Source: an uncultured Lachnospiraceae bacterium (GTDB taxonomy: Bacteria > Bacillota > Clostridia > Lachnospirales > Lachnospiraceae). From it: a DNA stretch of 64,000 nt. Positions 17,603 to 25,681 of this stretch are shown in pieces (position 1 is the first letter of the stretch; every line of letters starts with the position of its first letter). The stretch is taken from NCBI GenBank assembly GCA_910576895.1, contig CAJTJZ010000004.1, positions 1 through 64,000 of the forward strand, in the 5' to 3' direction. The position numbers and the translations under genes are program-made. The notes below the pieces were generated by a model that saw only the letters and a program-made list of their open reading frames with translations, was not told where the DNA came from and did not search any database.

Positions 17603-18271
17603 ATGGAAGAAATAGAAGATATCGGACTTCAACTTTTAGAAGAACAAGAGTTAGAAAGAAAAAGAATTGCGAGAGAGTTACATGATAGTACCATCCAAAA
17701 TTTAACAACATTAATACATAAAACGGAATTATGTTCTAAATTGATTGCAAAAGATCCAATTCAAGCACAGCTTGAAATGCGTGTAATGAGTGATACACTT
17801 AGAAGCTGTATTAAAGAAATGAGAGATATTATTTATGATTTACGTCCTATGGAACTTGATGATTTAGGTCTTGATATAGCACTAGAGCGATTTATTACAC
17901 AAATGACAATGCAAAATGAAGTAAAAATGGAAATTATACAAACAGGTACTATACAGGAATTTCTTCCTGTTATTAATATGACATTGTTTCGGATCATTAC
18001 AGAAGCTTGTAATAATGCTGTTCGACATGGAAAACCTAAAAATGTAATGATTTATTTAATCTATGATGGTAATTATTTTTTTGTTAAAGTTATAGATGAT
18101 GGTTGTGGCTTTGAAGTGAATCAAGGATTGATAGAGAAAAAAAGTTTTGGTATTTCTATTATGAGAGAACGGACACATTTATTAAAAGGTGAATTTGAAA
18201 TACATTCAGAGCTTGGAAAAGGTACAACAATAGAAGTAAAAATTCCTTTATATGTAATGATAAATCATTAG
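17603..18271 (+). CDS. Cytoplasmic sensor histidine kinase (HisKA_3, NarL/DegS type)
   Basis: This 222-residue kinase has no transmembrane segment. The dimerisation/phosphoacceptor helix shows RKRIARELHDSTIQNL with the expected His, then YDLRPMELDDLGL, an N box (EACNNAVRHG) and G box (VIDDGCGF), as in DegS/NreB-like kinases that signal to LuxR-type regulators. GAGGG lies eight bases before the ATG at 17603; a frame reaching back to a GTG at 17525 would include the DnaA box and has no homology. The regulator follows 213 bp later. Its signal is not visible from sequence: there is no PAS, GAF or Fe-S cysteine cluster at the N terminus. Confidence 0.88.
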   Translation: MEEIEDIGLQLLEEQELERKRIARELHDSTIQNLTTLIHKTELCSKLIAKDPIQAQLEMRVMSDTLRSCIKEMRDIIYDLRPMELDDLGLDIALERFITQMTMQNEVKMEIIQTGTIQEFLPVINMTLFRIITEACNNAVRHGKPKNVMIYLIYDGNYFFVKVIDDGCGFEVNQGLIEKKSFGISIMRERTHLLKGEFEIHSELGKGTTIEVKIPLYVMINH

Positions 18272-18301
18272 GAAAACAGTCTAAATTGATTTAAAAAATG
18301 A

Positions 18302-18330
18302 TTGGAATGAATGATAGATTATGTTATAAT
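18302..18330 (+). promoter_or_regulatory. Promoter before the LuxR-type response regulator
   Basis: TTGGAA (18302-18307) and TATAAT (18325-18330) are 17 bp apart. It lies after the kinase stop codon, so the regulator can be expressed independently. The following leader contains a strong AT-rich palindrome. Confidence 0.6.
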
Positions 18331-18344
18331 AAAAAATGTATCCT

Positions 18345-18377
18345 TATCATAAAAATTTGAAAGAAATTTTTATGATA
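18345..18377. repeat. AT-rich palindrome with flanking TATAATAA-type module (copy A)
   Basis: ATCATAAAAATTT and AAATTTTTATGAT form 13 bp perfect arms (14 with the outer T-A pair) around GAAAG. The palindrome is bracketed by TATAATAAAAAATGTATCC on the left and TATAATAAGGAAATGTATC on the right. A related unit lies at 31592-31654 before sbcD. Confidence 0.6.
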
Positions 18378-18484
18378 TAGTATAATAAGGAAATGTATCT
18401 TTATCATATAACATGATATAATAAACATAAAAAAATTAGATGAAAGTCATTTTCTACTAGAGAAGTAAAAAGGGGAAAAAGCTT

Positions 18485-19129
18485 ATGGGAAGCCAATATA
18501 TTGAAATTATTATTGCGGATGATCATAAAATGATAAGAGAAGGTATTCGTCAGCTTCTTGAATTAGATGGAGAAATTAGTGTTATTGCAGAAGCTGATGA
18601 TGGCAGACAATGTATTGAATTATTAAAGAAAAAAAAGCCAGATGTACTTCTTTTAGATATTAATATGCCAAATATGAATGGACTAGAAGTATTGCAAGTT
18701 CTAAAAGAAAAAGGGATTGATCAAAAAGTTCTGATTTTAACAATTCATAATGAAGTAGAATATCTTCTAAAGGCAGTTGAAATTGGAGTCAATGGGTATG
18801 TATTAAAGGATTCTAATTCTGATGTATTAAAAAAAGCAATTATGACTGTTTGCAAAGGAGAAAGTTATATTCAGCCGAGTCTTGTTCCTTATTTAAAAAT
18901 GAGTTTAAATAAAAAACAACAAAGAAAGCCAAATGATTTAACAAGAAGGGAAGTTGAAGTATTAAAACTTTTGGCAAGAGGTTTATTTAATAAGGAAATT
19001 GCAGATACTTTGTCTATTAGTGAAAAAACAGTAAAAAATCATGTATCTAGTATTTTTAAAAAAATTAATGTATCTGATCGAACACAAGCAGCGGTTTATG
19101 CGATAAAAAATAATTATATTGAAATTTAA
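18485..19129 (+). CDS. Response regulator, NarL/LuxR family
   Basis: This 214-residue regulator has an N-terminal receiver with the phosphoacceptor Asp in DVLLLDINMPN, acidic residues IADDH near the start and the conserved Lys in GYVLKDSNSD. A C-terminal LuxR-type helix-turn-helix follows (LTRREVEVLKLLARGLFNKE, then KTVKNHVSSIFKKI). It is the evident partner of the kinase at 17603. The 213 bp gap between them, holding a promoter and palindromes, is unusual for a two-component pair and points to separate or autoregulated expression. Target genes are not evident. Confidence 0.93.
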   Translation: MGSQYIEIIIADDHKMIREGIRQLLELDGEISVIAEADDGRQCIELLKKKKPDVLLLDINMPNMNGLEVLQVLKEKGIDQKVLILTIHNEVEYLLKAVEIGVNGYVLKDSNSDVLKKAIMTVCKGESYIQPSLVPYLKMSLNKKQQRKPNDLTRREVEVLKLLARGLFNKEIADTLSISEKTVKNHVSSIFKKINVSDRTQAAVYAIKNNYIEI

Positions 19130-19533
19130 TTTACGAAAATTAGCAAAAGAAAAATAATTGAGAAAAATGTTATAAGAGGGATATAGATTTTATAATTTAT
19201 AGATATAGTGTATAGTATATATAATATTAATTATTATAGTATGGAATATACTTTTTATATTTATAGTTCTTTTTATTTTAATCTTCTATTTCTGAATATG
19301 GTTATTTATTATAAGTTCTTTTTATTTATTGATAGTTTTTGTATAAAAATGATACAATCCATCCTATTTTAATATAATACAAAAAAATATAATCGTAAGG
19401 TAGATCTCATGTAAGGCATGTGTTATAATATCGTTCGTAATGAAAAGAATCATAAATATTTCTTACGTTATAAAATAAAGTGAACATAGGGATAGAGGAT
19501 TAGGAAATAAAAAGAATGGAGGATAAAAATACT
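19130..19533 (+). other. Long AT-rich leader before parA
   Basis: No gene was found. Candidate promoters are TTGATA (19329-19334) with TACAAT (19353-19358), spacer 18, and an extended -10 TGTTATAAT at 19421-19429. Either could start parA-parB transcription. I see no DnaA box or parS here. Confidence 0.5.
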
Positions 19534-20298
19534 ATGGGAAGAATCATTGCAGTTGCAAATCAAAAAGGCGGTGTTGGCAAAACAACAACAGCAATTAATT
19601 TATCTGCTTGTATTGCAGAACTTGGAAAAAAAGTATTAGCAGTTGATATGGATCCACAAGGAAATATGACAAGTGGTCTTGGAGTGGATAAACATAAGAT
19701 AGAAAATACAGTCTATGATCTATTGATTGGAGAATGTGATTTAGAAGATTGTGTTACCAAGAAAGTATGGGAGAATTTAGATTTGCTTCCTGCTAATGTA
19801 GATCTTTCTGGTGCAGAAATTGAATTAATGGATTTAGAGAATAGAGAATTTATTTTAAAAGAGCAGATAGAGGAGGTAAGAGATCAATATGATTTTATAT
19901 TAATTGATTGTCCACCTTCTCTTAATATATTGACAATTAATGCTATGACAACAGCAGATTCCGTTCTTGTTCCAATTCAATGTGAATATTACGCTTTAGA
20001 GGGACTTAGCCAGTTAATCAATACAATAGAGCTTGTGAAAAATAGATTAAATGATAGTTTATATATAGAAGGTGTTGTCTTTACTATGTATGATGCAAGA
20101 ACGAATTTATCGTTAGAAGTTGTAGAAAATGTAAAAGCAAATCTTCATCAAAATATTTATAAAGCGATTATTCCAAGAAATATTCGTTTGGCAGAGTCAC
20201 CAAGTCATGGAAAACCAATTACGAGATATGATAAGAGATGTAGTGGGGCAGAAGGATATCGTAATTTAGCAAAGGAGGTTGTAGAAGCGAAGGGATAA
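19534..20298 (+). CDS. parA: Chromosome partitioning ATPase ParA/Soj
   Basis: ParA (Soj) is a deviant-Walker ATPase that binds DNA, drives origin segregation with ParB and regulates DnaA. The 254-residue protein has the deviant Walker A ANQKGGVGKTTT at residues 8-19, the ALAVDMDPQGN-like motif VDMDPQGN, and LIDCPPSL. The ATG at 19534 gives the standard MGRIIA start with GGAGG at 19518-19522; the earlier ATG at 19516 overlaps that site. parB follows after about 85 bp. Confidence 0.95.
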   Translation: MGRIIAVANQKGGVGKTTTAINLSACIAELGKKVLAVDMDPQGNMTSGLGVDKHKIENTVYDLLIGECDLEDCVTKKVWENLDLLPANVDLSGAEIELMDLENREFILKEQIEEVRDQYDFILIDCPPSLNILTINAMTTADSVLVPIQCEYYALEGLSQLINTIELVKNRLNDSLYIEGVVFTMYDARTNLSLEVVENVKANLHQNIYKAIIPRNIRLAESPSHGKPITRYDKRCSGAEGYRNLAKEVVEAKG

Positions 20299-20383
20299 AT
20301 TTTTTTGCTAAGTAAAAAGTTATGAATGAATTTATAAAATATAAAGAATGATTTCTTAGTAAAGAAAGGGGGTAGTGGCAAAG

Positions 20384-21292
20384 ATGAAACGTGGACTTGG
20401 TAAAGGGTTGGATTCTATGATTCCAAATAAAAAAGAGAGCATAGAGAGAAAATCAGGAAAAGAAACAATCAAGACATTGGATGTAAAGAAAGAAAATGTT
20501 TCACGTGAAACATTAGTAAGACTTTCTGATATTGAACCAAAGCAAGAACAGCCAAGAAAAAGATTTAATGAAGATTCTATTGTAGAGCTTGCAGATTCGA
20601 TACGTCAAGTAGGAGTAATACAGCCATTAATTTTACAAAAGGTAGAGGATCATTATGAAATTATTGCAGGTGAAAGAAGATATCGGGCGGCCAGACTAGC
20701 AGGCCTAAAGGAAGTTCCATCAGTGATTCGCGATCTTTCAGAGCAGCAAGTTTTAGAAATTGCTTTGATTGAAAATATACAAAGAGAAGATTTAAATCCA
20801 ATGGAAGAGGCACAGGCATATCAAAGATTAATAAAAGAGTTTAAATTAAAACAAGATGAAGTTGCTGAAAAAGTGGGAAAAAGCAGAGCAGCAGTAGCAA
20901 ATTCACTTCGTCTTTTAAAGCTTTCAAAAAAAGTACAAGAAATGCTTGTGGAGGAAATGATAACAAGTGGTCATGCAAGAGCATTATTAGCAGTTGATAA
21001 TGCAGAACAGCAATATATACTTGCGGTAAGAATTTTTGATGAAAAACTTAGTGTACGAGAAGTGGAAAAAATTATCCGTAGTATGCAAAAACAGAAAGAG
21101 GAAGAACAAGTAGTAGAAGAAAAGCAAATCCTTTCTAATGAAGTAATTTATAAGGATTTGGAAGAACAAATGAAATCTTTACTTGGAACAAAGGTTAGTA
21201 TTCATCGGAAAAATGATAATCAGGGAAAAATTGAGATTGCATATTATTCTGAAGAAGAACTTGATAGAATTATTTCTTTCCTGAAAAAGTAA
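20384..21292 (+). CDS. parB: Chromosome partitioning protein ParB/Spo0J
   Basis: ParB (Spo0J) is a CTP-dependent clamp that loads at parS and spreads to form the partition complex. The 302-residue protein begins MKRGLGKGLDSMIPNK and has the CTP-binding domain with GERRYRAA and ENIQREDLNP, a helix-turn-helix (QDEVAEKVGKSRAAVANSL) and a C-terminal dimerisation domain. The ATG at 20384 is 11 bases from AAGGGGG; the GTG at 20375 would be only two bases away. A perfect parS (20497-20512) lies inside the gene and encodes the peptide NVSRET. Confidence 0.95.
   Translation: MKRGLGKGLDSMIPNKKESIERKSGKETIKTLDVKKENVSRETLVRLSDIEPKQEQPRKRFNEDSIVELADSIRQVGVIQPLILQKVEDHYEIIAGERRYRAARLAGLKEVPSVIRDLSEQQVLEIALIENIQREDLNPMEEAQAYQRLIKEFKLKQDEVAEKVGKSRAAVANSLRLLKLSKKVQEMLVEEMITSGHARALLAVDNAEQQYILAVRIFDEKLSVREVEKIIRSMQKQKEEEQVVEEKQILSNEVIYKDLEEQMKSLLGTKVSIHRKNDNQGKIEIAYYSEEELDRIISFLKK
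20497..20512. promoter_or_regulatory. parS: parS site 1, inside parB
   Basis: TGTTTCACGTGAAACA is a perfect 16 bp palindrome matching the parS consensus. It lies in the linker-coding part of parB, about 11 kb from oriC. Confidence 0.95.
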
Positions 21293-21359
21293 AAAACAAT
21301 TTCTAAGCAATATAGATTTTGTATTATGATATAAAATTTATTTATGAAAGGAAGTTTTT

Positions 21360-21863
21360 ATGGAATTATTTGAACAATATGGAATTGACATTGGCTATAT
21401 TTGTATTGGTATTGCCTGTTTTGTATTGCTATTATTTATTTTAGTTTTCATTGTTATTATTCGCCAAAATAATTTGATAAAAAAATATCATAATTTTATG
21501 AGAGGTGAAAAAGATGTTACAACAATGGAGAAGATGTTTGAATCTCGTCTTGATGAAATAGAGCATTTGGAAAAGAAAAATGAGAAAATTGTGAAAAAAA
21601 TAATGGAAATCGATCAGACAATTCTTGGAACTTATCAAAAAATGGCAATTGTTAAATATGATGCTTTTCGTGAGATGGGTGGAAATTTAAGTTTTGTACT
21701 TGCAATGCTTGATAAGAAAAACAGTGGTTTTTTACTTAATTCTGTGCATAGTAGAGATGCCTGTTATACTTATATAAAGGATGTAGATAAAGGAAGTGTT
21801 AAGATAGAATTATCAGAAGAAGAAAGACAAGCATTACAGGAGGCAATAGAACAGAGTTCGTAA
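21360..21863 (+). CDS. DUF4446 family membrane protein
   Basis: This 167-residue protein has one N-terminal transmembrane helix (about residues 12-36, CIGIACFVLLLFILVFIVII), a coiled-coil segment rich in Lys and Glu (about 55-90), and a conserved C-terminal part YDAFREMGGNLSFVLAMLD then NSVHSRDACYTYIK. These features and its place just downstream of parB match DUF4446, a Firmicutes family of unknown function. Its constant location suggests a link to the membrane side of origin segregation, but this is only inference from position. A terminator follows at 21872. Confidence 0.85.
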   Translation: MELFEQYGIDIGYICIGIACFVLLLFILVFIVIIRQNNLIKKYHNFMRGEKDVTTMEKMFESRLDEIEHLEKKNEKIVKKIMEIDQTILGTYQKMAIVKYDAFREMGGNLSFVLAMLDKKNSGFLLNSVHSRDACYTYIKDVDKGSVKIELSEEERQALQEAIEQSS

Positions 21864-21871
21864 AAAATGAA

Positions 21872-21904
21872 AACGGATACAGATGTTTGCTGTATTCGTT
21901 TTTT
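21872..21904 (+). terminator. Terminator after the DUF4446 gene
   Basis: AACGGATACAG pairs with CTGTATTCGTT (one G-U pair) around a seven-base loop, followed by six T. It closes the parA-parB-DUF4446 unit. Confidence 0.85.
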
Positions 21905-22035
21905 GCTTTTTACTATATGGATACTTAAAAAAGAGGAACAAGCAGCATAGGATTTAAAAATAGATAAAATAAAAATAATAAATAAATAATGATGGGAATA
22001 ATAAAAATGCCGATATATAAAATAGGGGTTATAAT

Positions 22036-22560
22036 ATGAGCAATTCTTATTTTCCACTTTTTTATGATATTACCGATTGGAATATTTGTTTTTTTGGAGC
22101 AGGTGCAGTTGCAGAGAGAAGAATAAAAACGTTATTAAAATATCCTTGTAAGATTTATATCATTTCAGAAAAAGCAACAAAAGTAATTGAAGAAATGGCA
22201 CAGAAAGGAACACTTATATGGATAAAAGAAGAAATAACAATGGACAAAGGGAAACAACAAATTATGGAAATATGGCAGAATATAAAATGGAAAAAACAAT
22301 ATCAGAAATATTTTTTAAAAGAAAAGGATTTTCAAATGGTATTTGCTTGTACAAATCAAAGAGAAATTAATCAAATGATTTATGAATATTGTAAGTTACA
22401 GGGGATTAGAGTTAATATTGCTGATTGCAGACAACAGAGTGATTTTTATTTTCCGGGGTTGTTAAAATGTGAAGATCTTGTAATTGGAGTTACTGGAAAC
22501 GGAAAGAATCATAAGAAAGTGAAGCAGGTTATGGATAAATTAAGAAAACTATTTTGTTAA
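22036..22560 (+). CDS. Siroheme-synthase-like NAD-binding protein (Met8/CysG N-terminal type)
   Basis: Proteins of this family oxidise precorrin-2 to sirohydrochlorin, and some insert metal. The 174-residue protein has a nucleotide-binding turn FFGAGAVAERRIKTLL (residues 16-31), FACTNQREINQMIYEYC, and the family segment VNIADCRQQSDFYFPG then VIGVTGNGKNHKKVKQV. The glycine-rich loop has GAG where GGG is usual. A 20-residue insertion of basic and aromatic residues (about 70-95) breaks the Rossmann part. It stands upstream of cbiK, which acts on the product of this reaction, so a role in cobalamin or siroheme synthesis is likely. Confidence 0.75.
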   Translation: MSNSYFPLFYDITDWNICFFGAGAVAERRIKTLLKYPCKIYIISEKATKVIEEMAQKGTLIWIKEEITMDKGKQQIMEIWQNIKWKKQYQKYFLKEKDFQMVFACTNQREINQMIYEYCKLQGIRVNIADCRQQSDFYFPGLLKCEDLVIGVTGNGKNHKKVKQVMDKLRKLFC

Positions 22561-22579
22561 GAAGGGATAAGCGATTTTT

Positions 22580-23047
22580 ATGAAGAAAGAAAATAATGAA
22601 GTAATTCAAGAAGGTAAACAGAGGAAAAATATTTTTATGTTAGTTTCCATTATTTTAAATATTGTATTATTTATTGTATGTGCAGATACAATTAGCGTTC
22701 GGCTTTTTTCTAAATCAACAGAGGATAAAATCTGGGATACAGCAGTTGCAAATGGACTGTATTGTGTACAATCGTTTGCAAAAAACGGAAGTGAGGAAGC
22801 TTATTGTTATATTATTGGAGAAGTGGGAACTTTAGTGGATTTACTTCCTTACAGTTCTTTTGGAGATAATACACAAAAAAAACAATTTGAGAATCTTTAT
22901 AAGAAACTAGTTTCTTATCCTGATATAATGAAAACAAAGGGAAAGGAATTAGAAGAAATTTTTATGATGCTTTCAGAAAAGAATTTGGATGTGTTTTCTA
23001 AAATGGAACAGTTAGAGGAGGATAATAGTAAAGAGAAAGAAGAATAG
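22580..23047 (+). CDS. Hypothetical single-pass membrane protein
   Basis: I do not recognise this 155-residue protein. It has a basic N terminus, one transmembrane helix at about residues 18-38 (NIFMLVSIILNIVLFIVCA), then an outside domain of about 115 residues with three Cys, ending in an acidic helix (KMEQLEEDNSKEKEE). There is no lipobox. It lies 19 bp after the Met8-like gene and eight bp before cbiK, so it is probably co-translated with them; whether it has any part in tetrapyrrole or metal handling is unknown. Confidence 0.65.
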   Translation: MKKENNEVIQEGKQRKNIFMLVSIILNIVLFIVCADTISVRLFSKSTEDKIWDTAVANGLYCVQSFAKNGSEEAYCYIIGEVGTLVDLLPYSSFGDNTQKKQFENLYKKLVSYPDIMKTKGKELEEIFMMLSEKNLDVFSKMEQLEEDNSKEKEE

Positions 23048-23055
23048 GTAATACT

Positions 23056-23895
23056 ATGGATGGTATTTTAATTATAAGTTTTGGCACAAGCTATAAAAAA
23101 AATAGAGAAAAAACAATCAATGTTTTGGTGGATACTTTTAGAGAAACATTTCCAGAAATACCTGTTTATCTTGCATTTAAGAGCCGAATGATTTTAAAAA
23201 AAATATATGAAGAAGAAAAAATTAGTATTGATACTGTAGAGGAAGCTTTGAAGAGAATGATTCTTGAGGGGATTACAAGAGTTTTTATTCAGACTACAAA
23301 TATTTTTTATGAAATAGAAGAAGATAAGGAAAATAATATTATTATAAATAAATATAAAAATTTATTTTCTGGTGGTATTTATATAGGAAGACCTCTTTTA
23401 AAAGATGAGATAGATTATAAGAAAATTTTTTCTATCTTATTTAAAAAATTTTTTGCGATTGGTAATAATAGTGATGATAGTAAAAATGTTTCACGTGAAA
23501 CATTTTCAGAGATAACCGTAAGGAATACTGCTGTTGTATTAATAGTACATGGAAGAAAAGAGAGTAGAGAATGTCCATTAGATTATCAAATTATAAAAAA
23601 AATGGGGTATAAAAATATTTTTGTTGGAGCAGTAGAAGGATATCCAAATGCAGGATTTGTATTAAAAGAAATACAGAGTTTAAAAGAGATAGAATATATA
23701 GTTCTTGTTCCTTTTTTCTTTTTTGCAGGAAAGCATAGTATTAGAGATATTGCAGGAGATGAAAAATCTTCTTGGAAAAATGTATTTCATTTGGCTGGTT
23801 ATCATGTAAAATATGTTTTAAAAGGACTTGGAGAGTATTCAGAAATACGGAGATGTTATATAGAACATTTACAAGAGATGATATCCGCAAATTGA
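23056..23895 (+). CDS. cbiK: Sirohydrochlorin cobaltochelatase, CbiK type
   Basis: CbiK inserts Co2+ into sirohydrochlorin in anaerobic cobalamin synthesis. The 279-residue protein begins DGILIISFGTSYKKNREKTI and carries the two metal/acid-base His in LIVHGRKESR and FAGKHSIRDIAGDE, giving the class II chelatase pattern. A loop around residues 134-156 contains the peptide NVSRET, encoded by a perfect parS (23487-23502). No other cobalamin genes except a degenerate cobS lie nearby, so the enzyme may serve siroheme or precursor salvage. It is convergent with the gene at 23981. Confidence 0.88.
   Translation: MDGILIISFGTSYKKNREKTINVLVDTFRETFPEIPVYLAFKSRMILKKIYEEEKISIDTVEEALKRMILEGITRVFIQTTNIFYEIEEDKENNIIINKYKNLFSGGIYIGRPLLKDEIDYKKIFSILFKKFFAIGNNSDDSKNVSRETFSEITVRNTAVVLIVHGRKESRECPLDYQIIKKMGYKNIFVGAVEGYPNAGFVLKEIQSLKEIEYIVLVPFFFFAGKHSIRDIAGDEKSSWKNVFHLAGYHVKYVLKGLGEYSEIRRCYIEHLQEMISAN
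23487..23502. promoter_or_regulatory. parS: parS site 2, inside cbiK
   Basis: Perfect TGTTTCACGTGAAACA, read in the same frame as parS site 1 so that it again encodes NVSRET. It lies about 14 kb from oriC. Confidence 0.95.
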
Positions 23896-23914
23896 ATATA
23901 ACAAGAAATAAAAG

Positions 23915-23952
23915 TGGGAGTAAAATGTTTCACGTGAAACATTTTACTCCCA
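23915..23952. promoter_or_regulatory. parS: parS site 3 inside a 38 bp perfect palindrome between convergent genes
   Basis: The parS core is 23926-23941. It is extended on both sides to a perfect palindrome with 19 bp arms (TGGGAGTAAAATGTTTCAC and its complement). The flanks fit a bidirectional terminator: cbiK ends 20 bp to the left and the minus-strand gene ends 29 bp to the right. U-runs on either side are weak. Confidence 0.9.
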
Positions 23953-23980
23953 TTTCTTAATCTTCTATCTAAAATAATAT

Positions 23981-24538
23981 CTAAAATGACATTGGCATAG
24001 ACATTGATTGTGCAATCATACTGTCAATATCTTCCTCGGAAGGAATCGAGTAATTAATTGCTGTTGTAGGGTTTTGATTATTTTTATTTGTAGTGCTTGA
24101 AGTGTTTTGTACTTGTTTAGATGTTTTTGAATCTGTTCCAGAATTAACTGCTTTTACAAGTTGATTTAATTGATTTTTTGCATATCCCGTTGTATTAGAA
24201 AGATAAGCAGAATATAATTCTTTTACTAAATCAGCACTTTTGCAATCACAAGTATCCCTAGTAGCTTCCTCTAGATCTTCAATAAATTGTGCCTTATCAC
24301 TTGCACTAACATTATTACTAGAATTAGCAAGATCAGAAAGTAAAGATACATTAGAGTTCATCATTGCATTCACACAGCTTCCAAAAATATTGCTAAAGGA
24401 AGAAGATTCTCCCTCAGAACCTCCATATAAATAAGAAGCAGAATATGGATTATAACCAGAGTATAATCCCTGAACGTTGTATGGATAATTCATAGCAGAA
24501 ATTAATGATAAATAGTTGAAAGAATCTGCCATAGTCAT
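23981..24538 (-). CDS. Hypothetical Ser/Asn/Tyr-rich protein
   Basis: I do not recognise this 185-residue protein. It has no transmembrane segment or signal peptide. The first 60 residues are rich in Tyr, Ser, Asn and Gly (NPYSASYLYGGSEG), the middle is helical with CDCKSADLVKELYSAYLSN, and the C-terminal third is Ser/Thr/Asn-rich and probably disordered before an acidic end (SEEDIDSMIAQSMSMP). AGGAGG precedes the start; a second ATG two codons in (24532) is an alternative. A promoter (24581-24609) shows that it is expressed on its own. Confidence 0.7.
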   Translation of the reverse strand: MTMADSFNYLSLISAMNYPYNVQGLYSGYNPYSASYLYGGSEGESSSFSNIFGSCVNAMMNSNVSLLSDLANSSNNVSASDKAQFIEDLEEATRDTCDCKSADLVKELYSAYLSNTTGYAKNQLNQLVKAVNSGTDSKTSKQVQNTSSTTNKNNQNPTTAINYSIPSEEDIDSMIAQSMSMPMSF

Positions 24539-24580
24539 GAAACCTCCTTTCTTAAAAAAATTTTTTTCTTACGCAAATTT

Positions 24581-24609
24581 ATTCTACTATAAACTATGAT
24601 AAAGTTCAA
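24581..24609 (-). promoter_or_regulatory. Promoter for the gene at 23981-24538
   Basis: On the minus strand TTGAAC (24604-24609) and TAGAAT (24581-24586) are 17 bp apart, about 40 bp before the start codon. Confidence 0.65.
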
Positions 24610-24645
24610 TAGGCAGTAAGTAATGTAAAAGTCAATTTCATTTTT

Positions 24646-25434
24646 CTAATAAAAATATTTACATCCAAGTAAAAAAACAGTAAGCAAAATTAATTCACAG
24701 CTTTGAATAAAATATCCCAAAATTTCATCTGTAATGCCACCAAAATTTTTTATTGCCTGCAAGCGGAAAATAAAAAAGAAAAATACGCCAGATGCTAAAA
24801 GGAAAGGGCTAAGCATTGGCTGAAGAAAAAATCCAATCAGGCAACAAATAAAAAGAATTAACAATAAAATTATTTTGTTTGATTTTAGTTGTGCATGATG
24901 AGATAATGCTGCAACTGTTCCTGTTTCTGTTGCTCTTGGAAATGTTAATATGCTTAAGCCGCCTAAACAACGTGATATAATATAGATAAGCATAAGCAAA
25001 CAAATAATTATCATATCATTTTCTGTATTAGAAACAAAAAATGGGTAAAGTTCATTCCAAATGCAAAAAGAAAATAAAATATATAAACTTGCATGAATAC
25101 AAGAAGATATAGTTTGATGATGGCTTTCTAATAATTTTAATTTTTCCACTTTTTCTTGTTTCAAAGAAAGAGCATCGATAGTATAAAGAAAACCATTAAA
25201 ATGAATATTGCCTGTAATAAAAAAAGGAAGAATTACAGCAATACATGAAATAAAGAGGCGAGAAAAATGAAAGATAGGGGCAAAGTAAAGCCAAATACCA
25301 ATAAAGGCAGAAATCAAAAGTCCAACAAATGGAAAAAAAGCAGTTACATATTTTCTATTTGCGTTTGTCTGTTTTATATATGGCATAGGAACTTTGGAAT
25401 AGATGGAAAAGGCAATAATAAATCCTTGTAACAT
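24646..25434 (-). CDS. cobS: CobS-like protein with altered catalytic motifs
   Basis: CobS joins adenosylcobinamide-GDP to alpha-ribazole in the membrane. The 262-residue polytopic protein aligns along its whole length with the Clostridia form: AFSIYSKVPMP at the start, FFPFVGLLISAF, RCLGGLSILTFPRA, and FGGI...LGYFIQSCEL at the end. However, the acidic motif usually read as HLDGL.DT.D is IHFNGFLYTIDAL here (about 76-88), the usual KD...GAFG is LESHHQTISS, and GGITGD is GGITDE. The frame is intact. The ATG at 25434 follows AAAGGAG; a longer reading would place that site inside the gene. Function is therefore doubtful. Confidence 0.8.
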   Translation of the reverse strand: MLQGFIIAFSIYSKVPMPYIKQTNANRKYVTAFFPFVGLLISAFIGIWLYFAPIFHFSRLFISCIAVILPFFITGNIHFNGFLYTIDALSLKQEKVEKLKLLESHHQTISSCIHASLYILFSFCIWNELYPFFVSNTENDMIIICLLMLIYIISRCLGGLSILTFPRATETGTVAALSHHAQLKSNKIILLLILFICCLIGFFLQPMLSPFLLASGVFFFFIFRLQAIKNFGGITDEILGYFIQSCELILLTVFLLGCKYFY

Positions 25435-25554
25435 AGTTTCTCCTTTCAAAAAAATAATAAATGGATTATAAAAAATTTTATATAAGTTATTGTATAAGAA
25501 ATTCTTTTATTATGCAATAGAATAAAAATAAAAATAAGATAAACTTACTTTTTA

Positions 25555-25583
25555 TTTACAAATTGTTGAGATATTGTTATAAT
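25555..25583 (+). promoter_or_regulatory. Promoter for the acetyltransferase at 25682
   Basis: TTTACA (25555-25560) and TATAAT (25578-25583) are 17 bp apart, giving a leader of about 90 bases. Confidence 0.65.
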
Positions 25584-25681
25584 TTTATTTAAGATATTAG
25601 GACTTCATCCAAATTATGAAAAAATAGACTATTATATTTTATTAGATGAATTTTGTTTTTTTAAAGAAAGGGAATTATTTT

